From: Vulcanimicrobiota bacterium
GTDB taxonomy: Bacteria; Vulcanimicrobiota; Vulcanimicrobiia; Vulcanimicrobiales; Vulcanimicrobiaceae
NCBI GenBank assembly: GCA_019237435.1
Contig: JAFAHB010000315.1
Coordinates: forward strand, 1 to 6,347
Direction: 5' to 3'
DNA: 6,347 bases
The first letter of the stretch is position 1. Each line of letters starts with the position of its first letter. Position numbers and translations under genes: made by a program. The notes beneath the pieces were generated by a model. That model ran no database searches, was not told the origin of the DNA, and saw only the letters and a program-made list of their open reading frames with translations. This document shows, piece by piece, positions 1-6,279 of this stretch.

Positions 1-562
1 TCTCGCCCTCTCCGCGGCCTCCCTCGAATGGCTCGCCGGCGATCTTCCCCTCGTAGTCGATCGTCACGACGTCGCCAAGCCGAGCTTCGCGCTCGACGGG
101 CACGAGCGTCGCCCGCTCCTTCGCCAGCGCTTCGAGGCTGCGATCGACGTCGTCGTCGGTGACCGAAAACGAGGGGCGCGACACGGTCACGCCTTTGTAT
201 GCATGCAGCGAAATCGCTGGGCGTACTTCTACCGTTGCTTTGAGACGGGAAGGCCGGCCTTCGGCCTCCTCGAGGACCTCGAAACTCGGGCGTTCGACCG
301 GATCGAGGTCGTGCTCTCGAAGCGCGTTGGAGTAGGCCTGCGGAACGACTTCATCGACCGCCTCATTGGTGACGGCGTCGCGGCCATAGGCCTGCTCGAA
401 AACCCGGCGGGGGACTTTTCCTTTGCGGAATCCCGGCAGACGAACGTTCTTGGCCAGACGTCGAAACGCGCGGTCCTCGGCTGCGGCAATGTCCGGACCG
501 GCAACCGAAAATTCGAGCGCCACTTGAGTCGGCGTTAGGTGGGTGACCGTAGATTCCGCCAC
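1..562 (-). CDS. tig: Trigger factor, N-terminal part (3' end beyond window)
   Basis: Trigger factor is the ribosome-bound chaperone and peptidyl-prolyl isomerase that meets nascent chains at the exit tunnel. The 187 visible codons contain the N-terminal ribosome-binding domain with the signature GFRKGKVP at residues 44-51, the loop that docks on ribosomal protein L23. The FKBP-type isomerase domain begins near residue 163 (GDVVTIDYEGKIAGEPFEGG). The rest of that domain and the C-terminal chaperone arms lie beyond base 1. The start is GTG at 562-560, directly after a purine-rich AGGGAGGG (572-565). An in-frame TAA at 589-587 rules out a much longer N-terminus. It follows the tRNA array, with tRNA-Gly ending 92 nt upstream. 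I see no clear promoter in that gap, so it may share the tRNA transcript or use an unrecognised promoter. Family assignment is firm; only the exact start is open. Confidence 0.95.
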   Translation of the reverse strand, partial: MAESTVTHLTPTQVALEFSVAGPDIAAAEDRAFRRLAKNVRLPGFRKGKVPRRVFEQAYGRDAVTNEAVDEVVPQAYSNALREHDLDPVERPSFEVLEEAEGRPSRLKATVEVRPAISLHAYKGVTVSRPSFSVTDDDVDRSLEALAKERATLVPVEREARLGDVVTIDYEGKIAGEPFEGGRGEGE

Positions 563-654
563 GGCCCTCCCTTCGCGCTCCCAGCGTTAAGCTTCTTGCA
601 AAAGTGGCCACCCCGGCTGGGCGTTGGTCATTGGCCGAATCGACCGCGAGAGCG

Positions 655-729
655 TGGAGCGGAAGACGAGATTCGAACTCGCGACCCTCGCCTTGGCAAG
701 GCGATGCTCTACCACTGAGCTACTTCCGC
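655..729 (-). tRNA. tRNA-Gly (anticodon GCC)
   Basis: The minus strand folds as a full cloverleaf. The 7-bp acceptor is GCGGAAG/CTTCCGC, the D arm is GCTC...GAGC, and the anticodon stem TCGCC/GGCGA carries the loop TTGCCAA with GCC at 697-695. The T arm is GCGAG-TTCGAAT-CTCGT. The discriminator is U (658) and CCA is encoded (657-655). It is the last tRNA of the array before tig and reads GGC and GGU codons. Confidence 0.97.
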
Positions 730-754
730 GCTATCTCGCTCGTATTCTCGGCTC

Positions 755-876
755 TTGGTTATCCGGGTCTCGCGGACGTTTGCAGAGCGTGTCGTACGCT
801 CTGCGGCACTCGCCTCTGCGCGCTCTCGCCCTCGTGGCTCCGCGCGCATTCACACGCCGCTCGACCCGATAACCAA
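755..876 (-). other. 122-nt imperfect inverted repeat; candidate structured RNA or small palindromic element
   Basis: The arms are 755-769 (ttggttatccgggtc) and 863-876 (gacccgataaccaa), pairing over 14 bp with one bulged base. Further in, 772-775 pairs with 857-860. The 2x2 loop between these helices reads 5'-GA-3' against 5'-GA-3' on the minus strand, a tandem G-A pattern stable in RNA; on the plus strand it would be UC/UC. Inside are two more hairpins: 782-789/797-804 (8 bp, 7-nt loop) and 817-823/842-848 (7 bp, 18-nt loop). The whole is a drawn three-way junction. It lies between tRNA-Leu and tRNA-Gly and has no convincing reading frame. I recognise no known RNA family. Alternatives are an untranslated tRNA-operon spacer structure or a REP/MITE-like insertion. 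Folding was done by eye, without energies. Confidence 0.45.
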
Positions 877-925
877 ACCGCCAAAAATCCTCGCTCGGGT
901 TAAAAATGTACGGTGGCGCCGCGGC

Positions 926-1010
926 TGGTGGGCAAGCAGAGACTCGAACTCTGACGGGTCGCCCCACTGGAACCTAAATCCAGCGCGTCTGCCAGTTCCG
1001 CCACTTGCCC
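926..1010 (-). tRNA. tRNA-Leu (anticodon TAG)
   Basis: This is a class II tRNA. The acceptor is GGGCAAG/CTTGCCC, followed by a D arm GCG...CGC. The anticodon stem CTGGA/TCCAG carries the loop TTTAGGT, with TAG at 976-974. A long variable arm (TGGGGCGACCCGT) typical of leucine tRNAs follows, then the T arm CAGAG-TTCGAGT-CTCTG. The discriminator is A (929) and CCA is encoded (928-926). It lies 131 nt downstream of tRNA-Lys(CTT). Its antisense strand gives the spurious conceptual peptides often misannotated over tRNA-Leu genes. Confidence 0.97.
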
Positions 1011-1141
1011 GGCGACCCCGATAGATAGAACGTACCGGGTGCTTTTCCTTTCGCTAAACGACGCTTGCAGGGCTTTGCGGTCGAACCACACCTCATCACG
1101 CCTGCGATCGCGTCTTGCGGAGGGCTTCTCTTTAGATGCTT

Positions 1142-1213
1142 TGCACCGCCAGGGACTCGAACCCCGAACCAACTGATTAAGAGTCAGCTGCTCTACCATT
1201 GAGCTAGCGGTGC
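1142..1213 (-). tRNA. tRNA-Lys (anticodon CTT)
   Basis: The acceptor is GCACCGC/GCGGTGC and the D arm is GCTC...GAGC. The anticodon stem GCTGA/TCAGT carries the loop CTCTTAA, with CTT at 1181-1179. The T arm is CGGGG-TTCGAGT-CCCTG with one G-U pair. The discriminator is A (1142), and the next bases are AAG, so CCA is not encoded and must be added by the CCA-adding enzyme. Only 6 nt separate it from the other lysine tRNA, so the two must share a precursor transcript. Confidence 0.97.
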
Positions 1214-1219
1214 ACGACC

Positions 1220-1292
1220 TGCGCCCTCCGGGACTCGAACCCGGGACCAACGGCTTAAAAGGCCGCTGCTCTACCGACTGAGCTAAAGGCGC
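1220..1292 (-). tRNA. tRNA-Lys (anticodon TTT)
   Basis: The acceptor is GCGCCTT/AGGGCGC with one T-G pair, and the D arm is GCTC...GAGC. The anticodon stem GCGGC/GCCGT carries the loop CTTTTAA, with TTT at 1259-1257. The T arm is CCGGG-TTCGAGT-CCCGG. The discriminator is A (1220). The following bases are GG, so CCA is not encoded. Together with its CTT neighbour it covers both lysine codons; the two differ in acceptor and T arm, so they are not a recent duplication. Confidence 0.97.
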
Positions 1293-1353
1293 TCGTTACG
1301 TCGGCTGCTTCCACGATGTACTAAATTTTCTCTTGACGTCCTCCGGCAGCTTT

Positions 1354-1431
1354 TGGGGTGACTGACGAGAGTTGAACTCGCGGCCTTCGGTTCCACAGAC
1401 CGACGCTCTAACCAGCTGAGCTACAGTCACC
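1354..1431 (-). tRNA. tRNA-His (anticodon GTG)
   Basis: The acceptor is GTGACTG/CAGTCAC and the D arm GCTC...GAGC has a long loop. The anticodon stem TCGGT/ACCGA carries the loop CTGTGGA, with GTG at 1396-1394. The T arm is GCGAG-TTCAACT-CTCGT. The base before the acceptor (1431) is G and the discriminator (1357) is C. This encodes the G-1:C73 pair that histidyl-tRNA synthetase requires. CCA is encoded (1356-1354). Confidence 0.97.
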
Positions 1432-1458
1432 ACGAAACGCGATTGTATCACAAGAGCA

Positions 1459-1532
<74 letters not shown>

Positions 1533-1563
1533 GCGTCGACGCTACCATACCACACAAGGATTT

Positions 1564-1640
1564 TGGTCGGGACGACTGGACTCGAACCAGCGGCCTGTGC
1601 GTCCCAAACGCACCGCTCTACCAAGCTGAGCTACGTCCCG
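1564..1640 (-). tRNA. tRNA-Pro (anticodon TGG)
   Basis: The acceptor is CGGGACG/CGTCCCG; the C1-G72 pair is usual for bacterial tRNA-Pro. The D arm is GCTC...GAGC. The anticodon stem GTGCG/CGCAC carries the loop TTTGGGA, giving anticodon TGG at 1606-1604 followed by the conserved G37 of proline tRNAs. Reading it as GGG would shift the loop by one base. The discriminator is A (1567) and CCA is encoded (1566-1564). It is the first tRNA of the array. Its first ten bases overlap the end of the decayed HNH reading frame. Confidence 0.97.
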
Positions 1641-2065
1641 ACTTTGTGCGGCCATCTCAGCTGTTCGACGGTCTTTCGGCGATGGCAGTTCGCGCAACGT
1701 ACTTCACACTTCGCGATTTCCAAAACAATCCTCTGCCAAGCTGTCCCCTGTCGCGCGAAATCCGCGACGTTTCTCTCCTTCTTTCCGCGAACCTGGTCGA
1801 ACTCCAAGATTCTCGGGTCCGCCTCGCCGCAGTTTACGCATGGATGAGTAGTAAGATATTCCGCGATCCTCTCTCTGTTACGTGCGCGGTAACGACGCTG
1901 TTTCAGTATACGGTTCCGGTTAATCAGCGACTTGTTCTTGTGGTAGTAGCATTTTCCATATTAGGCGCGACACGGTTTACAAAGGCCCCCTTTACGACGT
2001 CGCGCCACGGATGGAGTAAATGAGTCGAGTGGAAGAACTTTTCTGCAGGTGTAACATAGCTTCAT
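1631..2065 (-). pseudogene. Broken HNH-endonuclease-like gene with two zinc-ribbon Cys pairs
   Basis: One frame of 145 codons runs from ATG (2065-2063) to TAG (1633-1631) but is interrupted by TAA at codon 35 (1963-1961). Before it is a ribbon-like segment with C4-x2-C7 and C29-x2-C32. After it come a basic helix (residues 49-67) and a segment typical of small HNH proteins: HPCVNCGE (74-81), LEFDQVRG (87-94), W110, then KCEVRCANCHRRKT (119-132). Family members normally read FDH; here residue 91 is Gln (CAG). No ATG, GTG or TTG start lies close after the TAA, and no Shine-Dalgarno site precedes the ATG. Two lesions point to decay, although a sequencing error at the TAA is possible. It is more AT-rich than its neighbours (26/60 GC at 1921-1980), suggesting acquisition. 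The intact family is probably a nuclease from mobile or phage-like contexts, but its exact role is unknown. The first 34 codons alone could encode a tiny zinc-ribbon peptide; I think that unlikely. Confidence 0.8.
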
Positions 2066-2130
2066 TTGTCAAGTGTCGCATCGCACTGTGCCAACTGTAT
2101 TGCACACTGCTACGAGACTAACAGATTTGC

Positions 2131-2976
2131 TTAGAGCAACAGCCGATGATAGGCGACGTACGTTGACAAATCGGCCACCGATCCGTCAGATGCGAACAAA
2201 AATACCTCCTCGATTCGGAGATCGGCGCGCAGTGCGGCGCGCGCCACGCGGCGATTCGAGCCGGGCACCACCAGCGTGCACCACGACGCCGAGTACGAGC
2301 GCTCCAGCGTCACGAGCGCGTAGGCAAAGATCTGCACGAGGTAGGCCTCCGAGGCGCACGCCAGCGGGCCGATCCGCCCGTCGGGCCAAACATACGCATA
2401 GCCCACGAACTCGCCGTTCAAGATAAACGCGTTGCCGCAAGCCGCGCGTGCGAACCGCGCGTGGTCGCCGGGCCGAGCGGTGCCGCGTGCGCGATGGTCC
2501 AGCTCATTTAGCCACGGGCCATGCTCGGCGGCATCGATCGTTTCGACTTGAAAACGATACTCGCCGGCCGCCATGTTCGCTAGTGCCTCCTGTCGAGGCA
2601 TCGCGCCGGCGAAGCGAAGCAGCGTGTCGCGCGGGGCCGCATTGAATCGCAAAGCAACGGCGATTCCGGCAGGATCGCTCGGATCGACGAGCGTCGCGCG
2701 AGAAAGATCCGCGCCGCCTTCGAAGGCTGCCGATAGCAGCTCGCTCGCTACGCCGTGCCCGCGATACGAAGGCTCAACGAATAGATCGCCGACGTAGCGC
2801 TCTTCCTCTGAATCGTGCGCAGCGGCGATTCCGACGATTTCGCGCTCGTCACGCGCAACCCACGCCGCGCCTCGCTCGGCCGACTGCAACGACACTCGAA
2901 GCGAGATCTCATCCAGGTTCCGTCGCCGGCCGATCGCGCGTACGTCGTCGAGCGACGCGACGGTAATCTCACTCAG
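2131..2976 (-). CDS. Tandem-domain GNAT-family N-acetyltransferase
   Basis: GNAT enzymes move an acetyl group from acetyl-CoA to an amine; the substrate here is unknown. With the proposed start the protein is 281 residues. Residues 4-27 look like GNAT strand 1 and helix 1 (ITVASLDDVRAIGRR). Residues 62-77 (VGDLFVEPSYRGHGVA) hold motif A, the pyrophosphate-binding R72-x-x-G75-x-A77. From about 120 there is a second, degenerate GNAT-like half containing GYAYV and GRIGPLA and ending in LSTYVAYHRLLL, resembling the C-terminal halves of YitH-type double GNAT proteins. The usual start choice would be GTG at 2895, giving 254 residues without the first strand and helix. The frame is open upstream to a CTG at 2976 that overlaps the rdgB stop (CTGA) and follows GAGGGG by 9 nt. 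I therefore prefer translational coupling from there. It is last in the operon-like block, and no clear terminator follows. Confidence 0.85.
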   Translation of the reverse strand: MSEITVASLDDVRAIGRRRNLDEISLRVSLQSAERGAAWVARDEREIVGIAAAHDSEEERYVGDLFVEPSYRGHGVASELLSAAFEGGADLSRATLVDPSDPAGIAVALRFNAAPRDTLLRFAGAMPRQEALANMAAGEYRFQVETIDAAEHGPWLNELDHRARGTARPGDHARFARAACGNAFILNGEFVGYAYVWPDGRIGPLACASEAYLVQIFAYALVTLERSYSASWCTLVVPGSNRRVARAALRADLRIEEVFLFASDGSVADLSTYVAYHRLLL

Positions 2977-3641
2977 GGTGCTTCGCCCCTCGGCTCCGCT
3001 CCGGGCGATACGGCTGAGGACGGCACTGACAACAATGGCCCGGCGATCCCGTGGAGCGTTGCCAGCAGCGCTTCCGCGGCGTTGTGCCGATGACTGACGG
3101 CGTTCTTCTCCTTCTCGCTAAGCGAGGCAAAGCTGCGCCCCGCCGGCGGATACAAAAAAATCGCATCATAACCGAAGCCCCCGGTTCCGGTCTCGCTTTC
3201 CAAAATGTAGCCGCGAACTTCGCCAATCGCGGTGATCGGCTCGCGATTCGGCGCGATCAGCACGAGCGCGCAGACGAACCGCGCGCCCCGCCGGTACGGT
3301 GGAACGCCGCGCATCTCGGCGAGCAGCCCGGCGCGACGAGCCGGCCATGCGAGGTCGGGTCCGCCGTAGCGAGCGGAGTGGATTCCAGGTCTGCCCGCCA
3401 GCGCCTCGACCTCCAAGCCGCTGTCGTCGGCGAGCACCGCTGCCGAGAGATGCCGGTCTCGCAAGGCATTTGCGAGGGCCGTCGCTTTGAGCAACGCGTT
3501 GCCCGCGTAGGTCGGTGCGCTCTCCACGACGTCGAGCTCGAATCGTTTGCGCGGCGTGACGATCTGCAGCGGCGACTTCGCGAGCAGCGCTTTGAGCTCG
3601 CGCAGCTTTCCCGCGTTGTTCGTCGCGACGTACGTTTTCAC
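2973..3641 (-). CDS. rdgB: Non-canonical purine NTP pyrophosphatase (dITP/XTP), RdgB/HAM1 family
   Basis: The enzyme hydrolyses dITP, ITP and XTP to the monophosphate plus pyrophosphate in the cytoplasm, keeping deaminated purines out of DNA and RNA. It has 222 residues; family members are usually about 195-205. Visible motifs are ATNNAGK (6-12, phosphate binding), [10 protein letters not shown] (72-81, with catalytic and metal-binding acidic residues), [12 protein letters not shown] (83-94), GGFGYDAIF (154-162) and [11 protein letters not shown] (175-185). [10 protein letters not shown] (40-49) replaces the usual E-x-G-x-T-F-x-E-N-A, so the Glu before Asn is Gly. A Pro/Ser/Gly-rich tail after residue 200 adds length. 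The start is GTG at 3641, chosen because it begins just before the conserved TNN motif and overlaps the lepA stop as GTGA, implying translational coupling. The frame stays open further upstream inside lepA, but that part does not resemble the family. Confidence 0.95.
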   Translation of the reverse strand: MKTYVATNNAGKLRELKALLAKSPLQIVTPRKRFELDVVESAPTYAGNALLKATALANALRDRHLSAAVLADDSGLEVEALAGRPGIHSARYGGPDLAWPARRAGLLAEMRGVPPYRRGARFVCALVLIAPNREPITAIGEVRGYILESETGTGGFGYDAIFLYPPAGRSFASLSEKEKNAVSHRHNAAEALLATLHGIAGPLLSVPSSAVSPGAEPRGEAP

Positions 3642-5464
3642 GAGCCTAGACGCAAGACTGCCATAAACGCCTCCTGCGGCAGTTCCACTTTGCCGACGCG
3701 CTTCATCCGCTCCTTGCCGACCTTCTGCTTTTCCCGCAGCTTGCGCTTGCGCGTGATGTCGCCGCCATAGCACTTCGAGAGCACGTTCTTGCGCATGGCA
3801 CTGACCGTCTCGCGAGCGACGATCTTTCCGCCGATCGCCGCCTGAAGCGGCACCTCGAAGAGCTGACGCGGAATTAACTCTTTGAGCTTCTCCACGAGGG
3901 CTCGCCCGCGCGTCACCGCCTTATCCCGCGCGACGATAAACGAGAGTGCGTCTACCGGTTCGCCGTTGAGCAGGATCTCCAGCTTCGCAAGGTCCCCCTC
4001 GCGATACTCGATCACCTCGTAATCGAGCGAGGCGTATCCTTTCGTCCGCGATTTCAGCGCGTCGAAGAAGTCCACGATCACCTCGATCAGCGGCATCTCA
4101 TAGGTCAAGATGACGCGTCCGTCGTGCAGATACTCCATATTCGCGAGCGTGCCGCGCCGGCTTTGCGTGATCTCCATGATGGCGCCGACGTAATCGGGCG
4201 GTGAAATGATCGTCGCCTTGACGTAGGGCTCTTGGACCGAGCGGGTGGCGTTGGGCGCCGGCAGCTTCGACGGATTGTCGATGGTCAGCGTCGCGCCGTC
4301 GGTGCGAACCACGCGAAAGACTACCGATGGCGACGTGGCGATGAGATCGAGGCCGTAGTCGCGTTCGAGCCGCTCCTGTACGATCTCCATGTGCAGCAAT
4401 CCCAGAAATCCGCAACGAAATCCGAAGCCCAGCGCCACCGAGCTCTCAGGCTCGTAAACGAGCGCCGCGTCGTTGAGCTTGAGCTTTTCGAGCGCGTCGC
4501 GCAGCCCGTCGTACTCGCCTTCGTTGGGGTAGAGACCGCAGTACACCATCGGCACGGCTTTGCGATAGCCCGTCAGCGCCACGTGCGCCGGGTCCGTTGC
4601 CGACGTAATCGTGTCGCCGACGTCGATCTCGCCCAGCGACTTTATGTTCGCGATCACGTAGCCGACATCGCCTAGCTGCAGCGCCTTTGTCGCGCGCATC
4701 TGCGGAGCGAAGATCCCCACCTCGGTACACTCGAAAACGCGCTCGTGCGCCATCGACATAAAACGCGTCCCCGGAGAGAGCGCTCCGTCGACGACACGCA
4801 CGTAACTCACGACGCCGCGGTATGGGTCGAACTGAGCGTTGAAGACGAGCGCCCGCAAGCGATCGCGATGTCCCTTCGGCGGCGGTATTCGATGAACGAT
4901 AGCCTCGAGGATCTCTTCGATACCCACCCCGTTCTTGGCGCTGGCCAGAATACACTCGCTCTTCTCCATCACCAGCAGCTCCTCGACTTCACCCATCACT
5001 CGCTGCGGATCCGCGGCGGGCAGATCGATCTTATTGATGACGGGGATGATCGTAAGGTCGTGCTCGAGCGCGAGATGATAGTTCGCGAGCGTCTGAGCCT
5101 CGATGCCTTGCGCGGCGTCAATGATGAGCACTGCCCCTTCGCATGCCGCAAGCGAACGCGAGACCTCGTATGAGAAATCGACGTGGCCCGGCGTGTCGAT
5201 CAGATTGAGCCGGTAGACCTCACCGTTTTGCGCACGGTACTCGAGCGTGACGGGGTGCATCCGGATCGTGATCCCGCGCTCGCGCTCGAGCTCCATCGCG
5301 TCGAGCGCTTGTTCCTCCAACTCGCGCACGTCCACGGTTCGCGTGATCTCGAGCAAGCGATCCGATAGCGTCGTCTTGCCGTGATCGATGTGCGCGATGA
5401 TGCAGAAGTTGCGCACGTTGCCGGCGACCTCGACCCGATGCGGCCGTTCCGCTTTCAGCGCCAA
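3638..5464 (-). CDS. lepA: Elongation factor 4 (LepA), ribosomal back-translocase GTPase
   Basis: LepA binds the ribosome with GTP, remodels stalled or mistranslocated complexes, and aids ribosome biogenesis or initiation; it is cytoplasmic with membrane association reported. The 608-residue length matches the family (about 600). The GTPase motifs are G1 AHIDHGKT (24-31), G2 RERGITI (61-67), G3 DTPGH (90-94), G4 NKID (144-147) and G5 SAK (175-177). They are followed by EF-G-like domains II, III and V. The LepA-specific C-terminal domain has [41 protein letters not shown] and a terminal [13 protein letters not shown]. After G2 the sequence reads RMHPVTL where many LepA proteins have K-A-Q-x-V. 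The TTG start (5464-5462) has AAGG 8 nt upstream. An in-frame TGA 18 nt upstream, which is also the yggT stop, limits any extension. It lies between yggT and rdgB in the same orientation. Confidence 0.98.
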   Translation of the reverse strand: MALKAERPHRVEVAGNVRNFCIIAHIDHGKTTLSDRLLEITRTVDVRELEEQALDAMELERERGITIRMHPVTLEYRAQNGEVYRLNLIDTPGHVDFSYEVSRSLAACEGAVLIIDAAQGIEAQTLANYHLALEHDLTIIPVINKIDLPAADPQRVMGEVEELLVMEKSECILASAKNGVGIEEILEAIVHRIPPPKGHRDRLRALVFNAQFDPYRGVVSYVRVVDGALSPGTRFMSMAHERVFECTEVGIFAPQMRATKALQLGDVGYVIANIKSLGEIDVGDTITSATDPAHVALTGYRKAVPMVYCGLYPNEGEYDGLRDALEKLKLNDAALVYEPESSVALGFGFRCGFLGLLHMEIVQERLERDYGLDLIATSPSVVFRVVRTDGATLTIDNPSKLPAPNATRSVQEPYVKATIISPPDYVGAIMEITQSRRGTLANMEYLHDGRVILTYEMPLIEVIVDFFDALKSRTKGYASLDYEVIEYREGDLAKLEILLNGEPVDALSFIVARDKAVTRGRALVEKLKELIPRQLFEVPLQAAIGGKIVARETVSAMRKNVLSKCYGGDITRKRKLREKQKVGKERMKRVGKVELPQEAFMAVLRLGS

Positions 5465-5482
5465 TTGGCTCGCCTTAACGTC

Positions 5483-5773
5483 TCAATACAGCGGAATGCA
5501 GCTGTTGAAGGCTAGGTGCGCGACCGCGGGGCGAACGAGCAGCTGCAATACCAGCAGCAATACGAGAAACGCCAAATCCAGGCCGCCGAGCGGCGGGATG
5601 ACGCGGCGAATCGGCATCAGCACCGGTTCGATAACGGAAGCCAAGTAATAAACCCAGCGCCCGCGGCGCAGATCCGGGATCCAGGAGACCACGGCGTAGA
5701 CCAGCAGCAGCAGCGTGTAGACATTGACCGCGTAGTACAACGCTGTCGCAAAATCGCAAAGGAGCGCATTCAC
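5483..5773 (-). CDS. YggT-family integral membrane protein
   Basis: It is a 96-residue protein of the YggT family (PF02325), whose members are linked to osmotic tolerance in E. coli and to cell division or thylakoid and plastid organisation in photosynthetic lineages; the molecular role is unsettled. Two hydrophobic helices are visible, about 11-32 and 66-88. Between them is the family signature: SWIPDLRR (30-37), then IEPVLMPIRRVIPPLGGLDL (48-67). This is a single-repeat form; some relatives have two repeats. The start is GTG at 5773-5771, with AGGA 9 nt upstream. The gene begins 14 nt after DUF4446 and ends 18 nt before lepA. This spacing suggests one transcript. Confidence 0.93.
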   Translation of the reverse strand: MNALLCDFATALYYAVNVYTLLLLVYAVVSWIPDLRRGRWVYYLASVIEPVLMPIRRVIPPLGGLDLAFLVLLLVLQLLVRPAVAHLAFNSCIPLY

Positions 5774-5787
5774 CGGCGGCAGTCCTA

Positions 5788-6279
5788 CTATTTCCGAATC
5801 CGCGCTCGCTCGATCGCTTCGAGCTCTTCATCAGAGGCCTGGACGGTGGGCTTGAAACCTTCGACCGGTTTTCCGAACGTCCGCGTATCTTCGCGCGAGT
5901 AAATGCTGGTGAGCACGACTCCGTCGCCTTTACGGTTGAGGAGCGCCAATGCATACGACAGGCCTGCTCCGGCCCCGGCAAAGGCGTCGTACCGAATAAA
6001 GCCGGTTCCCGACACGTCGGTTGCCGCCAGCGCTTCCAACTCACGTACGCGCTGCTCGATCCGGTCCATCGAAGACTTGTCCCCGATTCGTGCGGTTTCC
6101 AGTGCGGCCAGCCGGTCCGATGCTCTGCCGTTCCCTCCGGCGAGCAAGCCATCATGGACGTCGAGCGACGCTCGCAACTTTTCGGCTTCCGGTCGAACGA
6201 CGACGGCATGATAGACCATGATTGACGCTAATGCGGCAACAAAGGCTCCGGCGGCGGCGTACAAACTTCCCAATTGCAA
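5788..6279 (-). CDS. DUF4446 family protein, membrane-anchored
   Basis: The function of this family is unknown. The 163-residue protein has one N-terminal membrane helix (about 7-27) and then a charged, probably coiled-coil stretch (about 50-85, with DRIEQRVRELEAL). The DUF4446 core follows: GFIRYDAFAGAGAGLSYALA (93-112), then VVLTSIYSREDTRTFGKPVEG (121-141) and the acidic SDEELEAIERA near the end. It is probably inserted in the membrane with the core on the cytoplasmic side, which is inference. The TTG start (6279-6277) has GGGAG 9 nt upstream (6293-6289). The frame stays open upstream to the window edge but offers no other ATG, GTG or TTG, and the sequence there is unlike a protein of this family. 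The gene ends with tandem TAG TAG. In Firmicutes the family is often near parA/parB; here yggT and lepA follow. Confidence 0.9.
   Translation of the reverse strand: MQLGSLYAAAGAFVAALASIMVYHAVVVRPEAEKLRASLDVHDGLLAGGNGRASDRLAALETARIGDKSSMDRIEQRVRELEALAATDVSGTGFIRYDAFAGAGAGLSYALALLNRKGDGVVLTSIYSREDTRTFGKPVEGFKPTVQASDEELEAIERARIRK

Noticed and set aside
600..636. Hairpin (606-610 with 632-636) followed by TTTT on the minus strand as a terminator after tRNA-Gly
   Set aside because: The stem is only 5 bp with a loop of about 21 nt and the T run is short; too weak to call.
604..903. Plus-strand reading frame of 99 codons over tRNA-Gly
   Set aside because: It is the antisense of the tRNA. Its peptide (RRDSNSRPS type) is the well-known artefact of translating tRNA genes backwards.
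881..907. Two T5 tracts downstream of tRNA-Leu on the minus strand
   Set aside because: No stable hairpin directly precedes either tract, so no Rho-independent terminator is supported.
1011..1141. 131-nt spacer between tRNA-Lys(CTT) and tRNA-Leu as a hidden gene or promoter
   Set aside because: I found no cloverleaf, convincing promoter pair or strong fold. It appears to be plain spacer.
900..1250. Minus-strand frame of 116 codons across two tRNA genes (contains AGQVAELADALDLG)
   Set aside because: It is sense translation of tRNA-Leu and tRNA-Lys, a common misannotation. No protein-like content lies between them.
1562..1640. Reading the tRNA-Pro anticodon as GGG
   Set aside because: Counting the 7-base loop TTTGGGA from position 32 puts TGG at 34-36 and G at 37.
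2067..2072. TTGACA on the minus strand as a -35 box for the tRNA array
   Set aside because: No acceptable -10 box lies 16-18 bp downstream, and the hexamer abuts the HNH ATG.
3051..3770. Plus-strand open frame of 239 codons
   Set aside because: It is antisense to rdgB and the lepA end, with Arg- and Ala-rich composition typical of shadow frames in GC-rich DNA.
4232..5173. Plus-strand open frames opposite lepA
   Set aside because: These are shadows of the well-conserved lepA frame, with no recognisable domain.
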